64,000 bases of DNA, from the NCBI GenBank assembly GCA_050955045.1, contig JBPBQV010000004.1:29398-93397 (forward strand), given 5' to 3'. A model generated the notes under the pieces. That model ran no database searches. It saw only the letters and a list, made by a program, of their open reading frames with translations, and was not told where the DNA came from. How positions within the stretch are numbered: position 1 is the first letter of the stretch; every line of letters starts with the position of its first letter. Both the position numbers and the translations under genes were made by a program. Shown here piece after piece: positions 36,213-44,963 of the stretch. The stretch comes from Mucilaginibacter_A sp050955045. GTDB taxonomy: Bacteria > Bacteroidota > Bacteroidia > Sphingobacteriales > Sphingobacteriaceae.

Positions 36213-37703
36213 ATGATCAATTTAAAAGAACTGGAAGTTTGGTTTATTACCGGAAGCCAGAATTTATATGGTGAAGAAACTTTAAACCAGGTAGCGCAAC
36301 ATTCTACGCAAATTGCGGCTGCGCTGGATGCTTCGGCACAAATTCCGGTGCGTGTGGTGTTTAAACCAACTGTAAAATCAACAGAAGAAATTTACCGGAT
36401 TTGCCAGGAAGCAAATACGGCCAAAAACTGTATCGGTATCATCACCTGGATGCATACATTTTCGCCGGCCAAAATGTGGATCAACGGCTTGAAAGTGCTG
36501 CAAAAACCAATGCTGCATTTGCACACGCAATTTAACAGCGATATTCCCTGGGCGACGATGGACATGGATTTTATGAACCTGAACCAAAGTGCACACGGCG
36601 ACCGCGAATTTGGGTTTATCGTTTCCAGGATGCGCGTCAACCGGAAAGTGGTAGTTGGCCACTTTGAAGATGAAGAAGCGCAGAAAGAAATTGGTGCATG
36701 GACACGTGTTGCCGCCGGCTGGTACGATTGGCAAGGTGGTAAATTTGCCCGTTTTGGTGATAATATGCGCTTTGTAGCCGTAACCGAAGGTGATAAAGTG
36801 GAAGCTGAATTAAAATTTGGCTATTCAGTAAATACTTATGGAATCGGTGATCTGGTGGAAGTGATTAATGCAACTTCCAATGCTGCAATTGATCAGCTAA
36901 TTGAAGAATATAACGACAGCTACACGATGGCCGAAAGCTTGCTGAAAGGCGGCGCACAATTTTCATCGTTAAAAGAAGCAGCTAAAATTGAAATCGGCTT
37001 GCGTACATTTTTGCAGCAAGGCGGCTTCAAAGGTTTCAGCGATACATTTGAAGATTTGCACGGCATGGCGCAATTACCGGGCATCGCCGTGCAGCGTTTA
37101 ATGGCCGAAGGTTACGGTTTTGCCGGAGAAGGCGACTGGAAAACGGCGGCTTTGGTACGCGCCATGAAAGTGATGGGTAGCGGTTTGCCGGGCGGAAATG
37201 CTTTTATGGAAGATTATACTTACCATTTCAACCCGTCTAATCCAATAGTTTTAGGTTCGCACATGCTGGAGGTTGACCCGGTTTTGGCTAAGGGAAAACC
37301 TTCCTGCGAAATACATCCTTTAGGCATTGGCGGCAAAGCTGATCCGGTTCGTTTGGTATTTAACGCTGGCGGCGGACCAGCTTTAAATGCTTCCATTATC
37401 GATATGGGCAACCGTTTCCGTTTATTGGTTAACACGGTAGAAGCTGTAGAAATAGAACATGATTTACCAAAATTACCAGTTGCGCGCGTATTGTGGAAAC
37501 CACTGCCAGATATGAAAACCGGTTGCGCAGCTTGGATTTATGCTGGTGGCGCACACCATACCTGTTTCAGTCAGAATTTAACCTCTGAACATATGCAGGA
37601 TTTTGCAGCTATTGCTGGTATTGAATGTGTAATGATTGATAAAGATACTAGACTGAACCAATTGCGTAACGAATTGCTTTGGAGCGAGGTTGCTTATAAG
37701 TAA
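36213..37703 (+). CDS. araA: L-arabinose isomerase
   Basis: A 496-residue manganese-dependent isomerase turning L-arabinose into L-ribulose. The start (ELEVWFITGSQNLYGEETL) and the WMHTFSPAKMWI segment are diagnostic. The catalytic Glu/His positions lie in GYGFAGEGDWKT, FMEDYTYHF and HMLEV blocks. It closes the operon, 30 bases after the GH27 gene. AraA, AraB and AraD together complete the pathway to the pentose-phosphate route. A motif copy (36970) is read in frame as LKEAA. Confidence 0.97.
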   Translation: MINLKELEVWFITGSQNLYGEETLNQVAQHSTQIAAALDASAQIPVRVVFKPTVKSTEEIYRICQEANTAKNCIGIITWMHTFSPAKMWINGLKVLQKPMLHLHTQFNSDIPWATMDMDFMNLNQSAHGDREFGFIVSRMRVNRKVVVGHFEDEEAQKEIGAWTRVAAGWYDWQGGKFARFGDNMRFVAVTEGDKVEAELKFGYSVNTYGIGDLVEVINATSNAAIDQLIEEYNDSYTMAESLLKGGAQFSSLKEAAKIEIGLRTFLQQGGFKGFSDTFEDLHGMAQLPGIAVQRLMAEGYGFAGEGDWKTAALVRAMKVMGSGLPGGNAFMEDYTYHFNPSNPIVLGSHMLEVDPVLAKGKPSCEIHPLGIGGKADPVRLVFNAGGGPALNASIIDMGNRFRLLVNTVEAVEIEHDLPKLPVARVLWKPLPDMKTGCAAWIYAGGAHHTCFSQNLTSEHMQDFAAIAGIECVMIDKDTRLNQLRNELLWSEVAYK

Positions 37704-37744
37704 GATTTTTAGGCGGTAAAAGAAGCATTAGATTTCCTAAACAC

Positions 37745-37778
37745 AAAGCCTCAGCAGACTATCTTTGCTGAGGCTTTT
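37745..37778 (+). terminator. Terminator of the ara operon
   Basis: AAAGCCTCAGCA and TTGCTGAGGCTTTT pair around an eight-base loop, 41 bases after araA, following a lone TAAAAGAAGCAT motif at 37717. Confidence 0.85.
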
Positions 37779-37798
37779 AAATAAAATACTTATTTCTA

Positions 37799-38413
37799 TT
37801 ACTTCAACCTTTTATATATTGCATCATAAAACAAGCTTGCGCTGGCACTTTCCCTTTTGAAACGTTGCAAATAATTGCAGTTAATTAAAGCTTTAAAACC
37901 GACATTTTCCATAGAAAAAATATAAACCTCTTCAGGAACTTTAGGTATTCCGCCAACTCCTAATACAATAAATACGGGTATATCTTTTTGATTACTATAA
38001 TTCTCATAATTGTTGATTTGCGAATTTTTTGCCCAAGTAATTGTACCATCCTGATTCCAGTTACTTCTATACTTACATTCTACAGCGAAAACTTTAAAAC
38101 CATTTCGAGTATTTAGCTGAATTTCAAAATCAGGATAATGATTAGACTTAGGATAAATCCCATCAAAAAATTTATCGCTTCGCCATTCTTTCAATACAAA
38201 TCTTTCGCTTTCAAAATCAAATAATTTTAGAACAAACTTTTCAAAATCGTCACCTTTTTCTTTAGAAGAATTTCTTTCATATGGAGAACTTTCTTCTCTA
38301 TTATAAAACTGTTTATCGAATGGACGAAACTGATTTGCACGATTTGGAAAGAAGTATTTATAGCTAAAAAACAATAAAGCGATGGACAATATCAGTAAAA
38401 CAATTGTTGTCAT
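37799..38413 (-). CDS. Membrane-anchored PD-(D/E)xK-like nuclease domain protein
   Basis: A 204-residue protein with one N-terminal membrane helix (residues 3-18) and a cytoplasmic-looking domain. The core fits a restriction-endonuclease-like fold: KGDDFEKFVLKLF (53-65, with the conserved Glu58), PDFEIQL (Asp95) and VECKYR (Glu112, Lys114), that is Asp-x16-Glu-x-Lys. An SSNW-type serine/threonine-rich stretch follows. A role in DNA cleavage or repair is possible; no methyltransferase or defence genes lie next to it. The DNA is AT-rich and the gene may be accessory. Confidence 0.6.
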   Translation of the reverse strand: MTTIVLLILSIALLFFSYKYFFPNRANQFRPFDKQFYNREESSPYERNSSKEKGDDFEKFVLKLFDFESERFVLKEWRSDKFFDGIYPKSNHYPDFEIQLNTRNGFKVFAVECKYRSNWNQDGTITWAKNSQINNYENYSNQKDIPVFIVLGVGGIPKVPEEVYIFSMENVGFKALINCNYLQRFKRESASASLFYDAIYKRLK

Positions 38414-38459
38414 TTACACACAAATCCTCATTTTTTTACTATATTTTAAATAGTTACAG

Positions 38460-39134
38460 TTATTTTAATAACTCCAACACTTTCGGATCAGTATAATCCT
38501 TCACAAAAAACAACACATTATCATACTCCGTAAAATCCTCAGCTTCATGTGCAGTAGTTAATACAACACATTTCATTCCGGCATTTTTGGCTGCTTCTAC
38601 GCCTTTTGGGGCATCTTCAAAAACAATACAATCTGCTGGTTCTGCACCTAATGCTTCGGCGGCTTTTAAAAAAGTTTCCGGGTGAGGTTTGCTGATTTCT
38701 ACATCATCAGCACTGATAATAGCTTTTAAATACCGGCGCAAATCCAAATTATCAACCACAAAATCAATATTAAATGGAATGGCGGCCGAAGCAATTGCCA
38801 TTTTAATCTGCTGCGCCTCAGCTTTTTTCAGAAAATCATCTAAACCAGGCAGTAACCTTAAATGCGGTTTGTATTTTGCCTGATAATCAAGCTCTTTGCG
38901 CATCGAATAAATTTCGATCTCTTTTGCAGAAAACTTATTTTTCCCGAAAACCCGTTCCAACAATTCAGGGTTTTTGCCATACATTTCTTTTTTAACCTGC
39001 TCCCAACTTAAACCGGCATTCAGATCATTGTTTAAAATATCAAACCAAGCTTTACCGTGGTATTCCATATCATCAACCATGGTTCCGTTTAAGTCAAAGA
39101 GAAATGCTTTTTTTGCCTGCTGCTTATTTTCCAT
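38460..39134 (-). CDS. HAD-family hydrolase, beta-phosphoglucomutase-like, with DxN nucleophile loop
   Basis: A 224-residue HAD protein with a helical cap. Motif I reads FDLNGT (residues 12-17 from my start), so the nucleophile Asp is present but the second Asp, normally the acid/base, is Asn. Motif II is ASAA, motif III KPHPETF and motif IV FEDAPKGVEAA. Sugar phosphatase or phosphomutase activity would be expected, with altered chemistry. I start at the ATG at 39134; starting at 39161 would need TTG and adds nine unrelated residues. Confidence 0.78.
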   Translation of the reverse strand: MENKQQAKKAFLFDLNGTMVDDMEYHGKAWFDILNNDLNAGLSWEQVKKEMYGKNPELLERVFGKNKFSAKEIEIYSMRKELDYQAKYKPHLRLLPGLDDFLKKAEAQQIKMAIASAAIPFNIDFVVDNLDLRRYLKAIISADDVEISKPHPETFLKAAEALGAEPADCIVFEDAPKGVEAAKNAGMKCVVLTTAHEAEDFTEYDNVLFFVKDYTDPKVLELLK

Positions 39135-39203
39135 TCGGCAATGATAAACTTTTAGCCACAATTTGCATCAACACAAATTTTTACCTGCTAAAAGAAGCAT
39201 TGG

Positions 39204-39668
39204 TTATTTTTTGGCGAGTGCTTGCTCTGCAAAACGCATTAAATCATCAGCTTTCATGAAACCCATTGTGCCGAGAACCGGTTTAGCGTTTTCATCAAAA
39301 ATAATTAAGGTTGGATAAGCCTGAATTTTCCAAAGTTCGGCAAGTTTCGGTCCTTGTCCTTTTTCCATATCAATGGAAACATTGATAAATTTATTATTAA
39401 AAAAATCTGCTACTTTTTTATTGCTGAAAGTTTGCAGTTTCAGCATTTTGCACGGGCCGCACCAGGTGGCGTAGCAATCCACAAAAATATACTTTTTTTG
39501 TGCCGATGCTTTTTTTACAGCGGCATTCCAATCATTCTCCACAAAAACAATTTTATCCGCAGCAATTAACCTTGTGGAAACTGTTTTTTTAACCGGAGCA
39601 ATGGGTTTAAAAGAAGAAACCGAAAAAAACAGTGGTAAAAGAAGTATCAAACTATATTTCCTGATCAT
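39204..39668 (-). CDS. Periplasmic thioredoxin-family protein
   Basis: A 154-residue thioredoxin-fold protein with an N-terminal export signal (residues 1-20, ending SVSSF). The active site is CGPC at 70-73, within VDCYATWCGPCKMLK. The cis-proline is in AYPTLIIF. It should act as a thiol oxidoreductase outside the cytoplasm. No disulfide partner is encoded nearby. A motif copy (TAAAAGAAGTATC, 39636) sits inside the signal-peptide codons and another lies just beyond the stop. Confidence 0.85.
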   Translation of the reverse strand: MIRKYSLILLLPLFFSVSSFKPIAPVKKTVSTRLIAADKIVFVENDWNAAVKKASAQKKYIFVDCYATWCGPCKMLKLQTFSNKKVADFFNNKFINVSIDMEKGQGPKLAELWKIQAYPTLIIFDENAKPVLGTMGFMKADDLMRFAEQALAKK

Positions 39669-39728
39669 GATTTTTTTAATTTTTATGTTAAATAATATAC
39701 GTTAAGCCGCAGTTTCGGTTTGGTTAAT

Positions 39729-40877
39729 TTACTGTTTAGGCGGAGTTACAACGTTTAAAAAGCGTTCTACTGTATAAGTTGCCAATTGTCCGCTTGGGCC
39801 GTTTAAAGTATAATCGCAACCATGCGTTGCCCAGGGTAAACTTAAAAAGTAATGTTTTATTTTAAGCTGATTCAGTTTTGAGTTGAGGTGAACGCTATGC
39901 TGATAAGAAACCAAAACATCATTTTTTCCATGAATGAGCAAAGTTGGAACTGATTCTTTATGAACATATAAAACAGGCGAACTAGCTGCATATTTTGCCG
40001 GAACCTGGTTGTAAGTTCCGCCCAGGTAAGCCTCCATTACTTTATGCGAATTTAAAACCAATGGATTAGACGGAACAAAATAACCGAATATCATATCTGC
40101 CGGCCCGTAAAAATCGATTACTCCTTTTATGCCTTCATTTTTTAAAGTGTAAGCCGCTAGCAAAGCAATTTGTGCACCGGCCGATCTTCCTAATAAAACG
40201 AAGTTATTAGTATCAATTTGTAGTTTTTCTGCGTGATCTTTTAAATAGTGAATAGCGCTTTTAACATCTTCTACCGGTAACGGATTTTGATATTCAGGAG
40301 CCAGCCGGTAATCAATAGAAGCTACCTGATAACCTCTCTTCGCCAGATAACTGTTCAGTTCGGGCAATTGCTTGGCATCTCCCCCACTCCAGGAACCACC
40401 GTGAATAACAATTACGCAAGGTTTTTTAGATGCTGTTTTTATCGAATAAAAATCTAACTGTAAACTAATTTCAGGATAAGATTTATATGTGAAAGTTTGA
40501 GGCTGAATTGCTTTGTCATCAATTCCGTAAAACATAGAAAAGAAAGAAAAAGGCTGATTAAGATGATTGATTTTTAAGTCGGAAGCCTGATTTCCTAAAG
40601 CTGTTTTTATTTCATCCGAAAGTTTTGATGCAATTGCATAAACTCTAAAAACAGGTGATAAAAACAGTATTAAAGTAACGGTTGCCAACGCATTTCCTAC
40701 TTTTTTATACCCGCTTGATTTGCTTTTAATTAAAAACAGGATGAGCAGAATACCAATAAAAATGTATGGAAATTCGGTTATAAGAATAGCTAAAAGCCAG
40801 AGATGATAAGTAGGAGCAGGAAAAACAGTTAATAAAGAAATTAGGAATAAAAGAAAGATCAGAATAAAACGAACCAT
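39729..40877 (-). CDS. Membrane-anchored alpha/beta hydrolase, esterase type
   Basis: A 382-residue protein. About the first 80 residues form two or three membrane helices. The hydrolase domain has the oxyanion motif HGGSW (159-163), nucleophile Ser232 in GRSAG, Asp in HGKNDVL and His in WATHGCD. This is the HSL/BD-fae-like esterase pattern. A carbohydrate esterase role is possible, given the nearby locus, but not shown. Several dialect-two motif copies lie within the gene (40431 and 40659). Confidence 0.82.
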   Translation of the reverse strand: MVRFILIFLLFLISLLTVFPAPTYHLWLLAILITEFPYIFIGILLILFLIKSKSSGYKKVGNALATVTLILFLSPVFRVYAIASKLSDEIKTALGNQASDLKINHLNQPFSFFSMFYGIDDKAIQPQTFTYKSYPEISLQLDFYSIKTASKKPCVIVIHGGSWSGGDAKQLPELNSYLAKRGYQVASIDYRLAPEYQNPLPVEDVKSAIHYLKDHAEKLQIDTNNFVLLGRSAGAQIALLAAYTLKNEGIKGVIDFYGPADMIFGYFVPSNPLVLNSHKVMEAYLGGTYNQVPAKYAASSPVLYVHKESVPTLLIHGKNDVLVSYQHSVHLNSKLNQLKIKHYFLSLPWATHGCDYTLNGPSGQLATYTVERFLNVVTPPKQ

Positions 40878-40925
40878 CGTTTAAAAGTAGAAGATAAATG
40901 CCAATGGTTCGTTTTATTTTGCAGA

Positions 40926-41654
40926 TTATATTTTTCGAAGTCGAATGATGTGTAAATAGTGCATCAGTTTCATGATTGGATAAGTTGGATCCAATTCGAA
41001 CCATTTTTTAGCAAAATTGGCATCGTTTGGTTTTTTATGATGATTATTCTGGAAAAGCTCGCCCATCATTAAAAAATCTAAAGGCAACATATTCTTACTA
41101 TGATCATGGTTATCAAAGTTGGAGTAACCGTATTTATGTCCGCACCAGTTTACAATGGCACCGTGCAATGGTCCCATTAAAAAATGAATCGGCAGCAATA
41201 AAAACATCCACCATTGTGTTGCAAAAACAACATAAAATGCAATATAAAATAAGCCAAACGTAATACGACTGATCCAATGATCACCAATCCGGTCAACAAA
41301 ATTCCAGGTTGGATAACGATCACAAAAAGCAGGTTCGGGTTCAATTTTGTGCTTTTGATAATCCATGTAAATATTTTTCGTTTTAATCATCATGCCCCAA
41401 ACGTCTTTTGCAAAATGTGGAGAATGCGGATCCTTCTCTGTATCGCTATATGTATGATGCATCCGGTGCAATATGGCATAAGCGCGAGGATTTAAAAAGG
41501 AAGAACCTTGAAAAACATACGTCATTAAGTAAAATGTTTTTTCCCAAAACGGAGTTAGTTTAAACATTTTATGGGAAGCATAACGATGCAAAAAGAAGGT
41601 TTGAAAAAAGAGAGAAAGAAACCAATGGCAAAGGAAAAAAACGAGAATAATCAT
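40926..41654 (-). CDS. Acyl-CoA/fatty-acid desaturase
   Basis: A 242-residue membrane desaturase, smaller than typical delta-9 enzymes. The three histidine boxes are HRYASH (23-28), HRMHH (63-67) and NNHH (203-206), with an extra GHKYGYSNFDNHDHSK segment. Hydrophobic helices lie at 1-20, 38-55, 130-165. It would introduce a double bond into membrane fatty acids, likely for cold adaptation. Starts 48 bases upstream of the esterase gene's direction but reads independently. Confidence 0.87.
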   Translation of the reverse strand: MIILVFFLCHWFLSLFFQTFFLHRYASHKMFKLTPFWEKTFYLMTYVFQGSSFLNPRAYAILHRMHHTYSDTEKDPHSPHFAKDVWGMMIKTKNIYMDYQKHKIEPEPAFCDRYPTWNFVDRIGDHWISRITFGLFYIAFYVVFATQWWMFLLLPIHFLMGPLHGAIVNWCGHKYGYSNFDNHDHSKNMLPLDFLMMGELFQNNHHKKPNDANFAKKWFELDPTYPIMKLMHYLHIIRLRKI

Positions 41655-42186
41655 TCGGTAATTGTTGTTTGAGTTATCTTGTACGACAACGCAGATAATT
41701 TAATTTGAAATATAACTCGAATTTAAGTTTAATAATATGCACGCCGCAAAAAAGAGTAATCGAAGAATTTAATTCATAAACAGTGATTTAAACCTCAATT
41801 TAATTTTTATGTCAAAAGTTTATTCAATAGGTAGTATTTTTTAATCTATAACATTAAAAAAACGATAAAAATCAAGATACAGCTATTCAAAATGCTCTTA
41901 ATTTAGAAATAAAAGTAGTTCTACCATTAAAATCCTAATTGAGTTAGACTAGTTTAATACTTAAATAGTTAAAATACCCTGATATAAAATATACTTTTAA
42001 AAAAACTTACTAGAAAAATGTATATTTTATTATTAACCAAGCAAACTTTTTTATTAACTAATAAAAAAATGAAAAAATAATTTGCATTTTTAAAACTTAG
42101 TGTTAAATTTACACTATCAAGAAAAAAAAATATTTCTGTTTTTTAAAAAAGTCTTCTCATAATTTAGGTTTATAATTGGTTAAGTA
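41655..42186. other. AT-rich gap without visible genes
   Basis: Only A/T-rich sequence with scattered near-repeats of AAAAAA and ATTTA. No ORF of note, no motif copy, no clear promoter. It may carry the divergent promoter of the desaturase. Confidence 0.5.
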
Positions 42187-42215
42187 AAAGCTCCTGCCCA
42201 TCAGGAGCTTTGCTT
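42187..42215. terminator. Terminator-like hairpin
   Basis: AAAGCTCCTG - CCCAT - CAGGAGCTTT, followed by GCTTTTTTA. It lies in a gap with no gene on the plus strand directly before it. Confidence 0.7.
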
Positions 42216-42239
42216 TTTTAATAAAAATTCAAAAAAAAT

Positions 42240-42264
42240 CCCAAATAAGTTTTACTTATTTGGG
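42240..42264 (-). terminator. Hairpin after the micro-lipoprotein genes
   Basis: CCCAAATAAG - TTTTA - CTTATTTGGG, 24 bases downstream of the stop of the minus-strand gene at 42289, followed on that strand by a T run. Confidence 0.7.
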
Positions 42265-42288
42265 AGACAAGTTACTATATGGTTACAG

Positions 42289-42465
42289 TTATAATTTATT
42301 TCCTCGACCTCTAAACATAGAAATTACCCAAATAATTACTGCAATTACTACTACTACAGCTATAATACCAATTGCGGCTCCAGCTTTAAAAACTCCGCCA
42401 ACAACAGAGCAACTGTTTAACACCATCAGTGTTACAACAAGCATAGAAAGGTTTAATTTTTTCAT
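42289..42465 (-). CDS. Micro-lipoprotein with one membrane helix, 58 aa
   Basis: MKKLNLSMLVVTLMVLNSCS gives a lipoprotein signal with Cys19, then VVGGVFKAGAAIGI and a strongly hydrophobic helix (about 32-50) ending in basic residues (MFRGRGNKL). It is a small protein type common in Bacteroidota, sometimes mislabelled as phosphatidate cytidylyltransferase; no enzyme domain could fit. A second related gene lies 75 bases upstream. The pair is 58 and 55 residues, below the size usually listed. Confidence 0.7.
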   Translation of the reverse strand: MKKLNLSMLVVTLMVLNSCSVVGGVFKAGAAIGIIAVVVVIAVIIWVISMFRGRGNKL

Positions 42466-42540
42466 TTTAATTATTATTTTAATTGTGAGCGTAACAGAGA
42501 TCAGTAATTTATTGTTTTGAACCAGGATTAATTAAAGCTT

Positions 42541-42708
42541 TTATTTACGTTTAGACCTTTTAGAAATGATCCAAATCAGTAAACCTAAAATTATAAAAAC
42601 AGAGTAAATTCCCATCTTAAAACCGGCTCTAAAAATGCCGCCAACAGCCATACAGCTTTGTAGAGTAGTAGTCAAAACAAGTAAGCCAAATAAAAACTGT
42701 TTTTTCAT
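42541..42708 (-). CDS. Micro-lipoprotein with one membrane helix, 55 aa
   Basis: MKKQFLFGLLVLTTTLQSCM is a signal with lipobox Cys19. AVGGIFRAGFKMGI matches the VVGGVFKAGAAIGI segment of the gene at 42289 position by position, followed by a hydrophobic helix (IYSVFIILGLLIWII) and a basic tail (KRSKRK). The two are a tandem duplication. Function unknown; the double anchor (lipid plus helix) suggests a small envelope protein. Confidence 0.68.
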   Translation of the reverse strand: MKKQFLFGLLVLTTTLQSCMAVGGIFRAGFKMGIYSVFIILGLLIWIISKRSKRK

Positions 42709-42851
42709 GCTGTAATATTATAAAATAAGACTGATTTGAAAAGATGTATTTTCATTAGTTATTTAAGCAGGGTTTTTGCGGATGATCTTCGATTTAAAAC
42801 AATCAATCTTCCTGGTTTTTTGTTCTTTCCAACAATTAATATTTTATCAGT

Positions 42852-43388
42852 ATGAAAAATAAATCAGGACTATTTTTAAATGAATTAGGTACAGCAATTG
42901 GCATTGGCTTAATGGCTGGAATTGTTGGAACGGCTGCTATCACCATTTCGCAAATGGTTGAAATGAACATTGATGGTCGTGAACCAAGTTCTGCACCTGC
43001 AGATGCCGCTTCTAAAATATTAGATATACAGCCAACAAGCGAAGAACAAAAGGCAAAAGTTTCACAGCAAATACACTGGGCGTATGGTACTTCCTGGGGA
43101 ATTGCCCGCGGACTAATTTCGTTAACGGGTTTAAAAGGATGGAAAGCTACTTTAGTACATTTTGCTGCCATTTGGGGAACAGCAAATGTAATGCTGCCAG
43201 CATTAGATGTTGCGCCGCCAGCAACAGAAGAAGATGCCAAAACTATTTCGATTGATGGCCTGCACCACTCAGTTTACGCTGTGGTAGCGGGTTTGGCTTT
43301 TGATGCTATTGCGAAAAAAACAACCGCAACAGCATTAGATAAAGAATTAACATCTGCTAAAAAGTTTTTTAAGAATAAATTGGCCTAA
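42852..43388 (+). CDS. Conserved membrane protein, YagU/DUF1440-like
   Basis: A 178-residue protein with two or three weakly hydrophobic helices: about 12-32 (AIGIGLMAGIVGTAAITI), 75-95 (WAYGTSWGIARGLISLTGL) and 100-118. The acidic/polar segment NIDGREPSSAPADAASKIL lies between the first two. The layout recalls YagU-type inner-membrane proteins of unknown role. A Lys-rich C-terminus ends it. It is followed by a strong hairpin and stands alone. Confidence 0.6.
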   Translation: MKNKSGLFLNELGTAIGIGLMAGIVGTAAITISQMVEMNIDGREPSSAPADAASKILDIQPTSEEQKAKVSQQIHWAYGTSWGIARGLISLTGLKGWKATLVHFAAIWGTANVMLPALDVAPPATEEDAKTISIDGLHHSVYAVVAGLAFDAIAKKTTATALDKELTSAKKFFKNKLA

Positions 43389-43403
43389 GTAGATTTTGTT
43401 TAA

Positions 43404-43444
43404 TAAAAAGAGCTTCAGGAAGATATTTCCTGAAGCTCTTTTTA
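43404..43444. terminator. Bidirectional terminator
   Basis: TAAAAAGAGCTTCAGGAA mirrored around GATA, 16 bases after the YagU-like gene. It lies between convergent genes. Confidence 0.85.
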
Positions 43445-43465
43445 TAAGTTAGTTTTTATGAATTT

Positions 43466-43705
43466 TTAGTTCGCGTGTTCCGAAATTTGTTTTCCTAGAG
43501 CCTGTATTTCTTCTGCATTCAAAATCAACGCTTCGTGCGCATGTGGCTCGTAAATCCAGATGTTATTTTCATTGCAAACCAGGCAACCAAAAAGCTGATC
43601 CTCGTAAAAAAGATTGTAAGCAGTAAGCTTAGCTTTGTTGGCATCTTCAACACGAACTGTCATGTTGTGATCTTTTCGGGGAATATCTATATTAAATGTG
43701 CTCAT
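43466..43705 (-). CDS. Small conserved hypothetical protein, 79 aa
   Basis: A compact 79-residue protein, MSTFNIDIPRKDHNMTVRVEDANK onwards. Alternating strands and two short helices suggest a small single domain. A histidine pair (EPHAHEAL) and Cys pair (GCLVC) are visible and could bind metal. No signal peptide. I do not recognise the family. It sits before the MRJP-type gene, convergent with the membrane protein. Confidence 0.55.
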   Translation of the reverse strand: MSTFNIDIPRKDHNMTVRVEDANKAKLTAYNLFYEDQLFGCLVCNENNIWIYEPHAHEALILNAEEIQALGKQISEHAN

Positions 43706-43746
43706 TTTTAATTGTTTAAATTTTTAATATACTGATTTTTTGCTGA

Positions 43747-43783
43747 TAAAAACAGTATGCGATTAACTGATACTTCTTTTACG
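43747..43783. repeat. Facing pair of the two motif dialects
   Basis: GATAAAAACAGTATGCG (43745) and GATACTTCTTTTACGG (43769-43783) oppose each other. The second contains the stop codon of the MRJP-type gene. Confidence 0.6.
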
Positions 43784-44963
43784 GCAATTTTATTTTATAG
43801 ATAGCATAAGGCGTTGTACGTTTGTTGATGCCTGCATTATGCTCTGGTGTTTTCTGGATTTGAGAGCAGCTTACATATAAATATCCGTCTTTAGAAACCG
43901 AATAACTATCCGGCCAGATTAAGCGCGCATCTTTAACTAAAGTAGTCATTTTTAAATCCGGACTGATTTTTACGATCGATGAATTTTGCGGATCACCTAA
44001 ATACAAGTTTCCTTTTTTGTCAAATTCCATTCCGTCGGTAACAATGTATTTCCCTAAATCTTCTACATAACCTTTCAGTTTTTGTCCGCTTAAAGTATCG
44101 TTACGTAAATATTCTGTTTTAATGCGATACAATTTGGTATCTGTTAAAGGTTTGTAATACAACAAATCGCCATCCGGAGATAAAGCAATTCCGTCCGAAT
44201 CAAATTTAACTGGCTGTCCGTCTTGCTGCAATTCTTTTCCATCAATCAAAAATTTAAAATCTTTATCTGTATGAACAGAATAATGGTTTTGCAGTAATTG
44301 ACGTGCTTTTCCGGATTTTAAATCAACTACCACAATTCCGCCAGTTCCGGAATTGGTGATATAAGCAAACTGTCTTTTGGTATCTACACGAACATCGTTT
44401 AAATAACTGTGCTCATCGGCAACACCTTCAAAAGTATAAGTACGTTCTACTTTGTTTGTGCCGAGGTTAATTTTAACCAATTTGTGACTCTGCTGATAAA
44501 CTTTATCCAACTTTGGTGCAGCGGGATCAATCACCCACATTACATCCTGATCATCAATATAAGGAGCCTGCACGCAAACCCATTTATTTTTGCCGCTTTC
44601 GCCTGGTTTCCAACTATTCATAGCTGCATCAGGATAAGGCTGAGTTTTATTTCCGAGCAAAACCTCTACCAAAGCATATTTATAAATAGAAGGTGTCCAC
44701 AGTGGATAATTGGTAAATAAACGATTTTTGGCAGAAATAGCTACGCCGGTTATCTGATAGATTGAATCAGCAAAAACCTGCTCCAGTTTTACAGAAGTAT
44801 TTCCATTAGGATTATCTTCCGGTTTGTGTTCGGTATTATTGCTGGTTGCAGCAGCAGGATTTTTGTTGGCATCACTTGCAGCTGATTGATCGCCAAGTTT
44901 ATTGTTGTTACAGGAAGCAAAACCTGCCGCCAGCACAACCATATAGGTTAATATTTTTTTCAT
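43779..44963 (-). CDS. Major royal jelly/yellow-family lipoprotein
   Basis: A 394-residue lipoprotein, lipobox Cys18 (GFASC), followed by a Ser/Ala/Asn-rich linker to about residue 60. The remaining part is a six-bladed beta propeller of the MRJP/yellow type: WVCVQAPYIDDQDVMWVIDPAAP, AYITNSGTGGIVVVDL, DGIALSPDGDLLYYKPL, TDGMEFDKKGNLYLGDP. Bacterial members are usually envelope proteins of unknown substrate, some related to lactonases. The C-terminal stop is contained in a motif copy (CCGTAAAAGAAGTAT read on the gene strand). Confidence 0.8.
   Translation of the reverse strand: MKKILTYMVVLAAGFASCNNNKLGDQSAASDANKNPAAATSNNTEHKPEDNPNGNTSVKLEQVFADSIYQITGVAISAKNRLFTNYPLWTPSIYKYALVEVLLGNKTQPYPDAAMNSWKPGESGKNKWVCVQAPYIDDQDVMWVIDPAAPKLDKVYQQSHKLVKINLGTNKVERTYTFEGVADEHSYLNDVRVDTKRQFAYITNSGTGGIVVVDLKSGKARQLLQNHYSVHTDKDFKFLIDGKELQQDGQPVKFDSDGIALSPDGDLLYYKPLTDTKLYRIKTEYLRNDTLSGQKLKGYVEDLGKYIVTDGMEFDKKGNLYLGDPQNSSIVKISPDLKMTTLVKDARLIWPDSYSVSKDGYLYVSCSQIQKTPEHNAGINKRTTPYAIYKIKLP

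Noticed and set aside
42260..42520. An 86-codon plus-strand frame
   Set aside because: It is the antisense shadow of the micro-lipoprotein gene at 42289, which has signal peptide and terminator.
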